DNA of 21,514 nucleotides from Pseudomonadota bacterium (GCA_023431205.1 JAEYXQ010000039.1:1-21514), one strand, 5' to 3'; counted from the first letter of the stretch, positions 7,557 to 17,404 are shown. Notes: generated by a model from the letters alone, not told the origin. Program-made: numbers and translations.

Positions 7557-8578
7557 CCATCAATCCCCGCCCGGATGGACCCGCGCTGGATGATCGGCAT
7601 GGGGAGAGTGGCCCCTGTGGTGGCGTCCGGCCGAAGCAGCAACTCGACTGCAGCCCGGCCCATCTGCTCGTGCGGCAGGGCGATGGTGGTCAGTCCTGGC
7701 CTCAGATACGAGGCGATCTCGTCATTGTCGAACGACACCAGCGCAACGTCGCCGGGGATCGCAAGTCCCGCTTCGGCAAGCGCCTGATAGGCGCCGAAGG
7801 CGAGGCGGTCGTTGAGGCAGAGCAGCGCTCCTGGCCGTTTGGCCGACAGCAGCTGGCGCGTGAGTGTGTAGCCCTGATCCGGCTCCCAGTTCCAGCAGCT
7901 CAGCTCGGCCGAGAATGCCAGCCTCGCCTCGCTCATCGCATCGCGGATGCCGGCGAGGCGCCGGGTGATCATCTCGGAGCGGAACAGGCCCGCCTCCTCA
8001 TCGGCATTGTGGCCGAGAAGGACGATGTCGTCGCCGACTCCGGCCTCGATCAGCAACCGCACCGCGTCGCGGCCGCCCTGGTACTCGTCGGGCAGCACCG
8101 AGAGCGGAAAGCGGGCGCTGGTGCCGTTCAGCATGACCACCGGCGCGTTGATGGGCACATCGGGCACGAACACCTCGCGGGCCCGCATCGCGGCGAAGAT
8201 CAGCCCGTCGACCTGGCGGTCGAGCGCCGCCTGCACCGCCTGGATCTCGCGCGCCGGCTCGCCGCCGGTCTCGAGCACGAGCATCACGTGCTTGGCCTCC
8301 TCGGCTGCGGCGAGAGCGCCACGGATGAGGCCGCTGGCGAAGCGGGTGGTGGCGACGTAGTCGGAGATGAAGGCGATGGAGCGCGATTTGTCCGTCCGCA
8401 GCGCGCGCGCCGCGACATTGGGACGATAGCCGAGGCTGGCGGCGGCGGCGTGCACCTTGGCGTGCGCATCCGCCGACAGGCGCGTATCGGGCTTGCCTGT
8501 GAGGATCATCGATGCGGCGGTGGTGGAAAGCCCCGCCAGCCGGGCGACATCGGCCAGGGTTACGCGCTTCTTCGGCAA
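7535..8578 (-). CDS. LacI-family transcriptional regulator (cluster A)
   Basis: The product has 347 residues. The N-terminal helix-turn-helix is at residues 7-28 (TLADVARLAGLSTTAASMIL), followed by a hinge (RPNVAARALR) and a periplasmic-binding-protein-like sensor domain ending in VALVSFDNDEIASYLRPGLTTI. The start is a TTG at 8578: no ATG lies nearby in frame, GAGG lies just upstream, and the protein then starts directly before the HTH. It is divergent from the glycosidase gene, with a GCTAAA-N4-TTTAGC palindrome between them, so it probably represses the cluster A genes until a sugar binds. The stop codon (7535-7537) lies inside the tRNA gene on the other strand, which supplies the last six codons and the stop. 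Confidence 0.92.
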   Translation of the reverse strand: MPKKRVTLADVARLAGLSTTAASMILTGKPDTRLSADAHAKVHAAAASLGYRPNVAARALRTDKSRSIAFISDYVATTRFASGLIRGALAAAEEAKHVMLVLETGGEPAREIQAVQAALDRQVDGLIFAAMRAREVFVPDVPINAPVVMLNGTSARFPLSVLPDEYQGGRDAVRLLIEAGVGDDIVLLGHNADEEAGLFRSEMITRRLAGIRDAMSEARLAFSAELSCWNWEPDQGYTLTRQLLSAKRPGALLCLNDRLAFGAYQALAEAGLAIPGDVALVSFDNDEIASYLRPGLTTIALPHEQMGRAAVELLLRPDATTGATLPMPIIQRGSIRAGIDGGSGGGT

Positions 8579-8641
8579 GTGACCTCGCTCCTCCCGCCCG
8601 CGCCTGGGGCAGTCCCTTTGGGATAGTCGGACCACTCCGTC

Positions 8642-8695
8642 TTGACAATGGCTCAGGCTCGTTGCACCGCTAAATGGTTTTAGCAGGGGCGGTGG
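8642..8695 (+). promoter_or_regulatory. Promoter/operator region of the glycosidase gene
   Basis: TTGACA at 8642-8647 could be a -35 box. The palindrome GCTAAATGGTTTTAGC at 8669-8684 follows, then a purine-rich stretch (AGGGGCGGTGG) before the ATG. Spacing between TTGACA and the palindrome is 21 bases, longer than ideal, so the exact -10 is unclear. Confidence 0.55.
8669..8684. promoter_or_regulatory. LacI operator candidate O1
   Basis: GCTAAATGGTTTTAGC has 6-bp perfect arms around TGGT. The same 16-base architecture recurs at 10859-10874 upstream of the transporter. It lies between the divergent lacI and glycosidase genes, consistent with control of both. Confidence 0.75.
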
Positions 8696-9655
8696 ATGGG
8701 TTTCAACCTTTCGGACCACTGGGTCTGGGATTTCTGGCTGGCCGATGACGGCGAGCAATACCACCTGTTCTACCTGCACGCGCCGAAGTCGCTGGGCAAT
8801 CCGGACCTGCGCCATCGCAATGCCCGCATCGGCCACGCGACCTCGCCCGATCTCGTCTCCTGGACCAATCACGGCCGCGCCTTCGAGGCGGGCGAGCCCG
8901 AGAGCTTTGATGGCAGCGCCACCTGGACCGGCAGCATCGTTCGCGACGAAGCGGGCCTGTGGCGGATGTTCTATACCGGTTCGCGCTTCCTTTCGCCGGT
9001 GACCGCCGCCAATGTCGAGACGATCGGCGTCGCCACGTCACCCGATCTGTTTACCTGGACCAAGCAGCCGGGTCCCGTCTGCATCGCCGATCCCGCGCTC
9101 TACGAGACCCTGGGCACGTCCACCTGGCCGGAAGAGGCCTGGCGCGACCCCTGGGTCTTCCGCAATCCCGGCGACGATGTCTGGCACATGCTGATCACCG
9201 CCCGCGCCCGGACGGGTACGGGGCCGGATCGCGGCGTGATGGGCTATGCCACCTCGCCCGATCTCGAGCAGTGGACCGTGCAGCCGGCGCTGAGTGCGCC
9301 CGGCGGCGGCTTTGCTCACCTGGAGGTGTTCCAGGTTGTCGAGATCGAGGGCCAGAACCACCTCGTCTTCTGCTGCGATGCCGCCAAGCTGTGCGGCGCG
9401 CGCGCCGGGGGCATCGGGGGCGTGTGGAGCCTGCCGGTCGGGCCGATGCCGGGCAGGGTGGACTTCAGCCAGGCGCGCCTGCTGGTCGATGAGCGGCTCT
9501 ATGCCGGTCGCATCGCCAAGGATCGCCAGGGCAGGGCGCACTTGCTCGCGTTCAACAATGTGACTGCGGCCGGTGAATTCCAGGGCGGCATCAGCGATCC
9601 GCTCCCCGTGCGGGTCGGGCAGGATGGGTATCTCGTCGTGGAGGCGCAGCGATGA
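8696..9655 (+). CDS. Intracellular clan GH-J-like glycosidase (GH32/GH68-like beta-fructosidase)
   Basis: The 319-residue product is a five-bladed beta-propeller type. Three catalytic motifs of the clan can be placed: the nucleophile D12 in WVWDFWL, the transition-state stabiliser D151 in WRDPWVF, and a candidate acid/base E210 in HLEVFQV. Repeated blade signatures occur (ATSPDLVSW, ATSPDLFTW, ATSPDLEQW). There is no signal peptide and no C-terminal beta-sandwich typical of full GH32 enzymes, so this is a minimal cytoplasmic form. Clan members hydrolyse or transfer beta-fructofuranosyl units; substrate here is inference and a GH43-like activity is the alternative. It shares a 4-base ATGA overlap with the next gene and sits beside an ABC sugar importer, so it likely acts on imported oligosaccharide. 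Confidence 0.8.
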   Translation: MGFNLSDHWVWDFWLADDGEQYHLFYLHAPKSLGNPDLRHRNARIGHATSPDLVSWTNHGRAFEAGEPESFDGSATWTGSIVRDEAGLWRMFYTGSRFLSPVTAANVETIGVATSPDLFTWTKQPGPVCIADPALYETLGTSTWPEEAWRDPWVFRNPGDDVWHMLITARARTGTGPDRGVMGYATSPDLEQWTVQPALSAPGGGFAHLEVFQVVEIEGQNHLVFCCDAAKLCGARAGGIGGVWSLPVGPMPGRVDFSQARLLVDERLYAGRIAKDRQGRAHLLAFNNVTAAGEFQGGISDPLPVRVGQDGYLVVEAQR

Positions 9656-10809
9656 CCGTTTCCGTTGCGGGCGCAGTGAAGGCCGGCTTCGAGCCGGTGG
9701 CGCAGGCTTTCGAACGCGCCTTTGATGGCCATCCTGCCATGGGCGCCGCCCTCAACATCCTGGTCCGGGGAGAAACGGTGGTCGATCTGTGGGCCGGCGT
9801 GGCCGATGCCCGCACCGGACGGCCGTGGCTTCGGGATACCCCGTCCGTCATTTTCTCCTGCACCAAGGGGCTCGTCTCCATCCTGGCGGCGCGGCTGGTC
9901 CAGGAGGGGCGGCTCGACTATTCCGCTCCGGTGGCCCGGTACTGGCCGGAGTTCGCCGCGGCCGGCAAGGACAGGGTCACGGTCGGGCAGGCGCTGGCCC
10001 ACCAGGCGGGGCTGTCGGCCCCTCGCGCCGACCTCGTCGAGGACGACATTGTTGACTGGGACCGCGTGGTCGGAGCGCTGGCGGCGCAGGAGCCGCTGTG
10101 GCCGCTGGGGACCGGCTACGCCTATCATGCTCTGACTCATGGCTGGGTTGCCGGCGAGATCATCCGCCGCGTCACCGGCAAGTCCGTGGGCAGCTACTTC
10201 CGCGAACTGATTGCCGCCCCACTCGCCGTGGACGCCTGGATCGGGTTGCCGGCTGAGATGGCGGAACGTGCCGCTCATCTGCAGGTCAGCCCGCCGCTTA
10301 CCGCCTTGTGGGCCGAGGAAGCCGCCAAGCCGGCACCGAACTGGCCGTACAAGGCCATGAGCCTCGGCGAGGCGCTGCCGGCGGACCTCGTCAGCGACGA
10401 TGGCGGATTCAACAAGCAGCGGATCCGCGCCGCGGAAATCCCCGGTGCCGGCGGCATTGCAACCGCCGAAGCGCTGGCAACGATCTGGTCGGCCACCGTC
10501 ACCCCGACGCGCGGCGTCCGGCTGATCGATGACGCGGTGATTGCCGATGCCACCCGGACGCAGAGCCAGGGGGCCCCTGTCTTCGGGGGCGAACCACCAT
10601 ATTCCCGCTGGGGCTATGGCTTCCAGCTCGATTCCGAAGCACGCCGCTACCTCGGGGCGGCCAGTTTCGGACATGATGGCGCCGGTGGACAGGTCGGCTT
10701 CGCCGATCCCACCCGCCAGGTCGGTTTCGGCTTCGTCACCAACTGGATGATGGGGCCGGAAGACCAGCGCGCAACCGAGATACTGTCGGCGCTACGCTCT
10801 GTCCTCTAG
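9652..10809 (+). CDS. Serine hydrolase, class C beta-lactamase fold (EstB-like esterase)
   Basis: The product has 385 residues. The nucleophile motif SxxK is S69-C-T-K72 (IFSCTKGL). The Tyr motif is around Y158 (YAYHALTHGW), as in carboxylesterases of this fold, and the third motif is HDG (ASFGHDGAGGQ) at about residue 338. There is no signal peptide, so it is cytoplasmic, unlike true beta-lactamases or penicillin-binding proteins. Such enzymes (EstB, LACTB-like) hydrolyse short-chain esters or amides. Translational coupling by ATGA to the glycosidase suggests it removes an acyl or ester group from the same imported glycoside. This is inference; family members often lack a known substrate. 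Confidence 0.87.
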   Translation: MTVSVAGAVKAGFEPVAQAFERAFDGHPAMGAALNILVRGETVVDLWAGVADARTGRPWLRDTPSVIFSCTKGLVSILAARLVQEGRLDYSAPVARYWPEFAAAGKDRVTVGQALAHQAGLSAPRADLVEDDIVDWDRVVGALAAQEPLWPLGTGYAYHALTHGWVAGEIIRRVTGKSVGSYFRELIAAPLAVDAWIGLPAEMAERAAHLQVSPPLTALWAEEAAKPAPNWPYKAMSLGEALPADLVSDDGGFNKQRIRAAEIPGAGGIATAEALATIWSATVTPTRGVRLIDDAVIADATRTQSQGAPVFGGEPPYSRWGYGFQLDSEARRYLGAASFGHDGAGGQVGFADPTRQVGFGFVTNWMMGPEDQRATEILSALRSVL

Positions 10810-10835
10810 CGTTCCGTGATGGGCACAAGGCCGTA

Positions 10836-10874
10836 TTGACAGGCCCCAGCGCTCATGCGCTAAATCCATTTAGC
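10836..10874 (+). promoter_or_regulatory. Promoter with overlapping LacI operator O2, CUT1 transporter
   Basis: TTGACA at 10836-10841 is followed by exactly 17 bases and then GCTAAAT, so the palindrome GCTAAATCCATTTAGC (10859-10874, 7-bp arms) overlies the -10 region. Binding there would block RNA polymerase. It matches operator O1 at 8669-8684. Confidence 0.72.
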
Positions 10875-10916
10875 AGACGGTAACATCCACTGCATTTACC
10901 CCAGGAGGAGGTAGTC

Positions 10917-12221
10917 GTGAGAGAAAAGTCCCGCCACGCACTTCGTATCGCCGCGTTGTCCCTTTCCGTTGCCGCAACCGCCGGCACGGCACTTGCCGCC
11001 CCGAGCTGCGGCACCGATCCGGTCGTGCTCAATTCCTACTTCGAGACCGGCTTCCCGCTGCCGACGCGCCTGGCCGAAGAGTTCACCAAGCAGTTTCCCA
11101 ATGTCACCTTCGACATCAAGGAAGATCAGTTCGCCAACATGATGGAGAACTCGCCGCGCATCCTGTCCGAGCCGAACGCGCCGGACCTGATCCGCCTGCC
11201 GTCGCTGACCGACCTCGTCGCCAACAACCTGCTCAAGAACCTCGACGGCTATTTCGACGAGTTCGGCTGGGACAAGTTCCCCGCCGGCCAGCTGGTGCAG
11301 CTGCGTGTTGAGGACGGCGGCCGCCCGCGCGGCACCGGCTCGCTCTACGCCATGGGCCTCAACTACTCCATGACGGGCGTGTTCTATAACAAGGAACTGG
11401 CCGAGCAGATCGGCATGACCGAGCCGCCGAAGTCCGTGGCCGAACTGGACGCGCTGATGGCCAAGGCCAAGGAAGCCGGCATCCAGCCGATCATGCAGTT
11501 CAACAAGGGCACCGGTGGCCTCGCCTTCCCGCTGCAGAACCTGATGGGCGCCTATGGCGCACCCGAGCCGATCAACGACTGGATCTTCCAGAAGGAAGGC
11601 GCAACCATCAACACTGAGGACAACCTCGAGGCCGCTCAGCATCTGGAAGGCTGGATTAAGTCGGGCTACTTCCCGTCCGATGCCAACGCCATCGAATACT
11701 TCCAGATGATGAGCCGGTTCATGGGCGGCGAAGGCCTGTTCATGTTCAACGGCGACTGGGAATCCGGCAACTTCGACAGCAATGCCCCCGGCAAGTTCGG
11801 CTTCTTCATCATGCCGCCGCTGGAGGAGGGTGGTCGCCACGCTTCCATGTCTGCGCCGCTGACCTTCGGCATCGGCGCCAATGCCAACAACGCCGATTGC
11901 GCTGCCTTCTTCCTCGATTGGGTCGCCACCAATGAAGAGGCCCGCAAGATCAACGTTGCCGTGGGCGGCTCCAACCCCGGCGGTCCGGCCGATTTGCCGA
12001 TCCCGCCCGTGGAGCCCGGCTCGGTGACCGAAGCCTCGCTCGCTGCCGGTGCCGTTCTCGCGCAGGACAACGGGGCGATGGACTTCATCGCCAACGCCAC
12101 CGGCGCTATCTTTGCGGCCGGCTGGACGCCCGAGCTGCAGAAGATGGTTGGCGGCCAGCAGGACGCTGCCGGCCTGCTGGAGACTGTTCAGCGCGAATAC
12201 GAGACACAGCTGTCGCGCTGA
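10917..12221 (+). CDS. CUT1 ABC transporter sugar-binding protein
   Basis: This 434-residue family 1 solute-binding protein (UgpB/MalE group) has a signal peptide ending at TALA around residue 27 and is released to the periplasm. GTG is the start, with a strong AGGAGG 8-13 bases upstream. The mature part shows the typical two-lobe pattern, with LIRLPSLTDLVANNLL and AMGLNYSMTGVFYNKELAEQIGM segments early on and a MFNGDWESGNF segment that lines the cleft in relatives. It captures an oligosaccharide and delivers it to the two downstream permeases. It follows operator O2. Substrate is unknown; the adjacent GH-J-like enzyme suggests a fructose-containing oligosaccharide. Confidence 0.93.
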   Translation: MREKSRHALRIAALSLSVAATAGTALAAPSCGTDPVVLNSYFETGFPLPTRLAEEFTKQFPNVTFDIKEDQFANMMENSPRILSEPNAPDLIRLPSLTDLVANNLLKNLDGYFDEFGWDKFPAGQLVQLRVEDGGRPRGTGSLYAMGLNYSMTGVFYNKELAEQIGMTEPPKSVAELDALMAKAKEAGIQPIMQFNKGTGGLAFPLQNLMGAYGAPEPINDWIFQKEGATINTEDNLEAAQHLEGWIKSGYFPSDANAIEYFQMMSRFMGGEGLFMFNGDWESGNFDSNAPGKFGFFIMPPLEEGGRHASMSAPLTFGIGANANNADCAAFFLDWVATNEEARKINVAVGGSNPGGPADLPIPPVEPGSVTEASLAAGAVLAQDNGAMDFIANATGAIFAAGWTPELQKMVGGQQDAAGLLETVQREYETQLSR

Positions 12222-12252
12222 GGCTTCTCCCCTGCTGCGCGACAGCGCCTGA

Positions 12253-13194
12253 GTGATAGTGGACCGACACATGACCTCGACACCTGTCGCGCAGCGGCAA
12301 GACCAGCGGCTCTCCCCATCGCGGGGGAGCCGCAAGACCAGGCGGGCGGCCTGGCTGTTCGTCGCCCCGGCCTTCATCGCCTATGCCGCCTTCGTGCTCG
12401 TGCCGCTGGCGATGAGCCTCTATTATTCGTTCCTGCGCTGGGACGGCATCGGCGAAGCGCGCTTTCACGGCATCACCAACTACATCACGGTGCTGACCGA
12501 CCCCAAGCTGCTGCAGATCATCGGCAACGCCTTCCAGCTCGTCGCCTATTTCACCATCATCCCCGTGGCGCTCGGCCTTGCGGTCGCCTCGGTCATCCGA
12601 GGTCACATGGCTGGCGCCTTCGGCACCGTGACGCGCACCATCCTGTTCCTGCCGCAGGTCATTCCGCTGGTGGCAGCCGGCATCGCCTGGAGCTGGATGT
12701 TCGCCTCGACCGGCGTCGTCAACCAGGGCCTGCGCGCCATCGGCATGTCCGGCTGGGCGCGCGGTTGGCTCGGCGACTTTGTCTGGGCGCTGCCGGCTGT
12801 CGGCATCATCGGCGCCTGGGTGCTGCTCGGCCTCTGCACCATGCTGCTGGTCACCGGCATCACCAAGATCGACCCCAGCCTCTATGAGGCGGCCCGTCTC
12901 GACGGCGCCCGCCCGTGGCACGAGTTCCGCTACATCACCCTGCCGGGCCTGCGGCAGGAGATCGCCGTCTGCGTCACCCTTACCGTGATCTCGGCCCTGG
13001 CCAGTTTCGACATCGTCTATATCGCCACCCAGGGCGGGCCGGGCATCACCACTACCGTGCCGGGGCTCGAGATCTATCGGCTCGCCTTTGCGCATCGGCA
13101 GGTGGGCCTCGCCTCGGCGCTCGCCATCGTTCTCATGGTGCTGGTGCTGATCTCCATCGCCCCGATTCAGTGGTTCGCCCGGGAAAAGAAATGA
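12253..13194 (+). CDS. CUT1 ABC transporter permease (MalF/UgpA-like)
   Basis: An inner-membrane permease of up to 313 residues with six predicted transmembrane segments, beginning at WLFVAPAFIAYAAFVLVPLA. The EAA loop that docks onto the ATPase is EAARLDGARPWHEF at 212-225. The start is ambiguous: GTG at 12253 gives the longest form, while ATG at 12271 (MTSTPVAQ) is equally plausible because neither has a strong Shine-Dalgarno. It lies 31 bases after the binding-protein gene and overlaps the second permease by ATGA. Confidence 0.92.
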   Translation: MIVDRHMTSTPVAQRQDQRLSPSRGSRKTRRAAWLFVAPAFIAYAAFVLVPLAMSLYYSFLRWDGIGEARFHGITNYITVLTDPKLLQIIGNAFQLVAYFTIIPVALGLAVASVIRGHMAGAFGTVTRTILFLPQVIPLVAAGIAWSWMFASTGVVNQGLRAIGMSGWARGWLGDFVWALPAVGIIGAWVLLGLCTMLLVTGITKIDPSLYEAARLDGARPWHEFRYITLPGLRQEIAVCVTLTVISALASFDIVYIATQGGPGITTTVPGLEIYRLAFAHRQVGLASALAIVLMVLVLISIAPIQWFAREKK

Positions 13195-14015
13195 AGACCA
13201 CTGCTCCCAACGCCCTGCTGGCGCGGGGCCTGATTGTCATCCTGATGATCCTGACGTTGTTGCCGTTCGTGTCGATGCTGTCGGCCGCACTCGCGCCGCA
13301 GGGCTCCTATCCGAATGGCCTGCAATGGCCGGCCGATCCGCAATGGGGCAATTTCGTCAAGGCCTTCGAAGTCGCCCGGATGGATCAGTTGCTGCTGTCG
13401 AGCGCGCTGATCGTGCTTGGCGTCGTCCCCATATCGGTGCTGATAGCGACCATGGCCGGCTACGGCTTGGCCAAGCTCACCACCAACAAGTACAAGTGGC
13501 TCTACCTGATCTTCGTGTTCGGCCTGACGCTGCCCTTCGAGGCGGTGATCACGCCGCTCTACTACGAGGTGAGGGCACTCGGCCTGCTCAACACGCGCTT
13601 TGCGATCATCCTGCCGCTGATCGGGCTCTATATGCCTTTCGGCGTCTACTGGATGCGCGCCCACTTCCTCAACGTGCCGCACGACCTCACCGAAGCGGCG
13701 CAGCTCGACGGCGCCACGCGCTGGAAAGAGTTCTGGCTGGTGCAGGTGCCGCTGGCCCGGCCGGCAATCATGTCGCTGACGATCCTGCTGTTCCTGTGGA
13801 CCTGGAACCAGTTCCTGCTGCCTGTGGTGCTGGTGCAGGATCCGATGCAGCGCACCATGGCCGGCGCGCTCGGCGCCTTCCAGGGTCAGTGGGGCACCGA
13901 CATCCCGCTGCTCTGCGCCGGGGCGCTGCTGATCCTTGCGCCAACCATCATCCTTTTCCTCATGTTCCAGCGCCAGTTCGTCGCCGCCCTGATGCAGGGC
14001 GCGGTGAAGGGCTAA
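13191..14015 (+). CDS. CUT1 ABC transporter permease (MalG/UgpE-like)
   Basis: A 274-residue second permease of the heterodimer with six hydrophobic segments, starting at LIVILMILTLLPFVSML. The EAA loop is EAAQLDGATRWKEF at 168-181. The ATG lies in the ATGA overlap with the first permease. The longer upstream frame is rejected because it runs through the first permease gene. It pairs with the MalF-like subunit to form the translocation channel. Confidence 0.93.
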   Translation: MKTTAPNALLARGLIVILMILTLLPFVSMLSAALAPQGSYPNGLQWPADPQWGNFVKAFEVARMDQLLLSSALIVLGVVPISVLIATMAGYGLAKLTTNKYKWLYLIFVFGLTLPFEAVITPLYYEVRALGLLNTRFAIILPLIGLYMPFGVYWMRAHFLNVPHDLTEAAQLDGATRWKEFWLVQVPLARPAIMSLTILLFLWTWNQFLLPVVLVQDPMQRTMAGALGAFQGQWGTDIPLLCAGALLILAPTIILFLMFQRQFVAALMQGAVKG

Positions 14016-14027
14016 AGGAGTTTCGCC

Positions 14028-14861
<834 letters not shown>

Positions 14862-15108
14862 CCCTCGGAATCCGCCCGCACGCGCTGGCGTTTGATGCCG
14901 CAGGTCCACTGAACGGCACGGTGCAGATCGTCGAGCAGCTGGGCAACGAGACCGTCGTGCGGGTCCGACTGACCGGCGGCAGCGAGCTTACGGCGGTCCT
15001 GCCAGGGCAGGTGACACCTGATGCGGGCGCCCCTATAGCGCTCAGCTTCGACGCTGCCGCTGTCCATCTCTTCGCCGCCGACGGGAGCCGGCTGGGCTAG
15101 AACCGCAG

Positions 15109-15124
15109 CAGCCATCGATGGCTG
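15109..15124. terminator. Palindrome after the ATPase gene, possible terminator
   Basis: CAGCCATCGATGGCTG is a perfect 16-base palindrome, able to form a 6-bp stem with a TCGA loop, 8 bases after the end of the ATPase remnant. There is no T-run, so it could also be a protein-binding site for the following lacI gene. Confidence 0.35.
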
Positions 15125-15281
15125 AGGCCATGATGCCCGCCCCTCTTGCGGCTGTCGCGGAACGGGCTCACATTTGCCACCAGGCCCGCGGATCGCTACA
15201 TGGGCAGCGTGCGCCCTGCGGTCTCTTGATATTCAGGAGACGGGCAGCGATGCTGCTATGTCTTTGGGAAGCATCAGGTTC

Positions 15282-16352
15282 ATGACGAAAGCGAAACGGC
15301 GGTCCGGCGGCGCGGGTCCGACCATGATGGACGTTGCGGCCGCTGCGGGCGTGTCCCAGGCGACCGTGTCACTTGTGCTGAGCGGTAGCAAGCTGGCCCG
15401 CCTGAGTGACGCCACCCGCCAGCGGGTGAACGAAGCGGCGGAGCGGCTCAACTACAAGTTCGTTCGCCGCAGCCAGAAGAGCGCACCGGCGGGTCGCTCC
15501 ACCATCCTGTTTATCGCCGACGAGGTGTCCACCGATCCGTGGATGTCGCTGGCCTTCGAAGGCGCGCGGGACCGGGCGCTCAACCTCGGCACCAACGTGC
15601 TGATGGCGGTCAGCCATGCGGATGCCGACATCGAGGCGGACCTGTTGGCCAATTTCGGCAAGCATGACCTCGTCGGCGTGATTTACGGCACCATCCTGAC
15701 CCGGCAGGTCCACCTGCCTGAGGCGTTCGATGCTCACAACACCGTTCTCGTGAACTGCTATGACGAGCAGGGGGTGCTGCCGTCGGTTATCCCGGCCGAT
15801 CTGCTCGGCGGGCGAGTGGCGACGGAACACCTGATCGGCATCGGCCGGCGGCGCATCGCGCTGATCAATGGTCAGCAGGGGCTCGACAACCCGCGCGATC
15901 GCCTGAAGGGCTACCGGCAGGCGCTGACCAGCAACGACATTCCCTTCGATCCTGCCCTCGTGCGCCCCGGCAACTGGGAACCGTCCGCCGGCTACGCCAT
16001 GACCATGGAACTCATGGCGCTCGACAAACCGCCGGACGCGATCTTCTGCGCCAACGATCTCATGGCGGTCGGCTGCTACGATGCGCTGCGCAAGCTCGGG
16101 CTGTCGATCCCGGAAGATGTGGCCGTGGTGGGCTTCGATGATCGCGAGATCGCGCGATCCATGCACCCGCCGCTCACGACGCTGGTGCTGCCCCAGTACG
16201 AAATGGGTCGTTTGGCCGCGGAGATGCTGCTCGACCGGGCGAACGGGCTGAACGTCAAGGGTACTCGCATCAAGGTCGAGTGCGAACTGGTCGCTCGCGC
16301 CTCGACCGCGGTCAGTCAGCAGTCGGGTGTTGCGGTTGCCGTCGCAGGGTAG
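15282..16352 (+). CDS. LacI-family transcriptional regulator (cluster B)
   Basis: The product has 356 residues from the ATG at 15282. The N-terminal HTH is MMDVAAAAGVSQATVSLVLSG (split here as MMDVAAAAGV and SQATVSLVLSG) at residues 15-35, followed by a ribose-binding-protein-like sensor domain with DAIFCANDLMAVGCYDALRK and VAVVGFDDREIARSMHPPLT. An in-frame ATG at 15258 would add eight residues; the later start is preferred for its CAGG at close spacing, but the choice is open. It is convergent with the CUT2 permease. It probably controls the CUT2 genes through the AT-rich palindromic sites at 18210-18264; the partial match TGATATT at 15228-15234 could serve autoregulation. The effector is unknown. 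Confidence 0.9.
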   Translation: MTKAKRRSGGAGPTMMDVAAAAGVSQATVSLVLSGSKLARLSDATRQRVNEAAERLNYKFVRRSQKSAPAGRSTILFIADEVSTDPWMSLAFEGARDRALNLGTNVLMAVSHADADIEADLLANFGKHDLVGVIYGTILTRQVHLPEAFDAHNTVLVNCYDEQGVLPSVIPADLLGGRVATEHLIGIGRRRIALINGQQGLDNPRDRLKGYRQALTSNDIPFDPALVRPGNWEPSAGYAMTMELMALDKPPDAIFCANDLMAVGCYDALRKLGLSIPEDVAVVGFDDREIARSMHPPLTTLVLPQYEMGRLAAEMLLDRANGLNVKGTRIKVECELVARASTAVSQQSGVAVAVAG

Positions 16353-16374
16353 GGAGGCCGCGCGGGCGGCCTCC
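16353..16374. terminator. Bidirectional terminator hairpin
   Basis: GGAGGCCGC (16353-16361) and GCGGCCTCC (16366-16374) form a perfect 9-bp stem with loop GCGG. It sits in the 30 bases between the convergent lacI and permease stops, the classic position for a shared terminator. T-runs are absent. Confidence 0.6.
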
Positions 16375-16382
16375 GCCCACGG

Positions 16383-17387
16383 CTAGTCCTGGGAGCGGAA
16401 GATCCGTACGCGGTCGAACGCCACCGCGATGACAATGAAGGATCCGACGAACGCCCCTTGCCAGAAGGTGCTGATGCCAAGGAGGATCAGGCTGTTGCGG
16501 ATCACCTCGATCAGTAGCGCACCGACCACGGCGCCGAAGGCCGTGCCCACGCCGCCCGCCAGGTTGGCGCCGCCGATCACCGCGGCGGCGATGACCGACA
16601 GCTCCATCGCCTGGCCCAGATTGGTGGTGACACCGCCGAGCCAGCCGACCTCGAGGATGCCGGTGATGCCGGCGGTGACAGCAGAGAAGACATAGACCGA
16701 GACCTTGAGCTGCTTGACGGCAATGCCGGTGAGCTTCGCCGCCTGCTCGTTGCCGCCCATGGCGAACAGGTGCTGTCCCCACCGCGTCCAGCGGAAGGCG
16801 AAGCCGGTGAACAGGGCAACGGCTGCAAGCACGATCAAGGGGTTGGGCAGGCCGAAGGTAGAGCCGCCACCAAGCGCGAGAAGGAGGCCGTGGTGGGGCC
16901 CGAACTCGTACATCATCTTGTTGTTGGACAAGACCATGGCGAGGCTGCGCGCCATCGAGAGCATGCCCAGCGTGACCACGAAGGCCGGCATGCCGACATA
17001 GGCGATCAGTATTCCGTTGATGAGACCGACCAGGACCGCGGCACCGAGCGCGACGGGAATGCCGACCCAGATCGGCTGGCCGCTTTCCATGAGCACGGCT
17101 ACCGTCATGGCGGAGAGCACCACTGTCGAGCCGACGGAAAGATCGATGCCGCCGGAGGCGATCACCGCAGTCATGCCGACGGCGATGATCCCGACAAAGG
17201 CGAAGTTGCGAGCGACGTTGAAGAGGTTTCTTTCGGTGGCAAAGGTGTCGGTGAGCAGGCTCAGTGCAACGCACGCGGCCACGGCGGCGATGAAGACCCA
17301 GAAGGTCTGATGGCTGGAGAGGCGAGAGAAGACGCCGCGGTGCTGCGAGGTTTCGATCGCCTGCGCCAGAGTGGAATTGGTGGACAT
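16383..17387 (-). CDS. CUT2 ABC transporter permease (RbsC/FrcC-like)
   Basis: A 334-residue hydrophobic inner-membrane protein with eight to ten transmembrane segments. The family motif GGIDLSVGS is at 79-87 and the second conserved loop VIGGANLAGGVGTAFG lies near the C-terminus. CUT2 permeases act as homodimers and import monosaccharides such as ribose, xylose or fructose. The ATG at 17387 lies 17 bases after the ATPase stop, so both genes form one minus-strand operon that reads ATPase then permease. Confidence 0.93.
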   Translation of the reverse strand: MSTNSTLAQAIETSQHRGVFSRLSSHQTFWVFIAAVAACVALSLLTDTFATERNLFNVARNFAFVGIIAVGMTAVIASGGIDLSVGSTVVLSAMTVAVLMESGQPIWVGIPVALGAAVLVGLINGILIAYVGMPAFVVTLGMLSMARSLAMVLSNNKMMYEFGPHHGLLLALGGGSTFGLPNPLIVLAAVALFTGFAFRWTRWGQHLFAMGGNEQAAKLTGIAVKQLKVSVYVFSAVTAGITGILEVGWLGGVTTNLGQAMELSVIAAAVIGGANLAGGVGTAFGAVVGALLIEVIRNSLILLGISTFWQGAFVGSFIVIAVAFDRVRIFRSQD

Positions 17388-17404
17388 GCTATGATCCTTG
17401 GTCG

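Noticed and set aside
9652..10809. True beta-lactamase (antibiotic resistance) for the serine hydrolase
   Set aside because: No signal peptide, YAYHA instead of the YxN motif, HDG in place of KTG, and a location inside a sugar operon all favour an esterase.
10896..12377. 493-residue minus-strand open frame over the binding-protein gene
   Set aside because: Shadow of the real plus-strand coding sequence, with no family resemblance.
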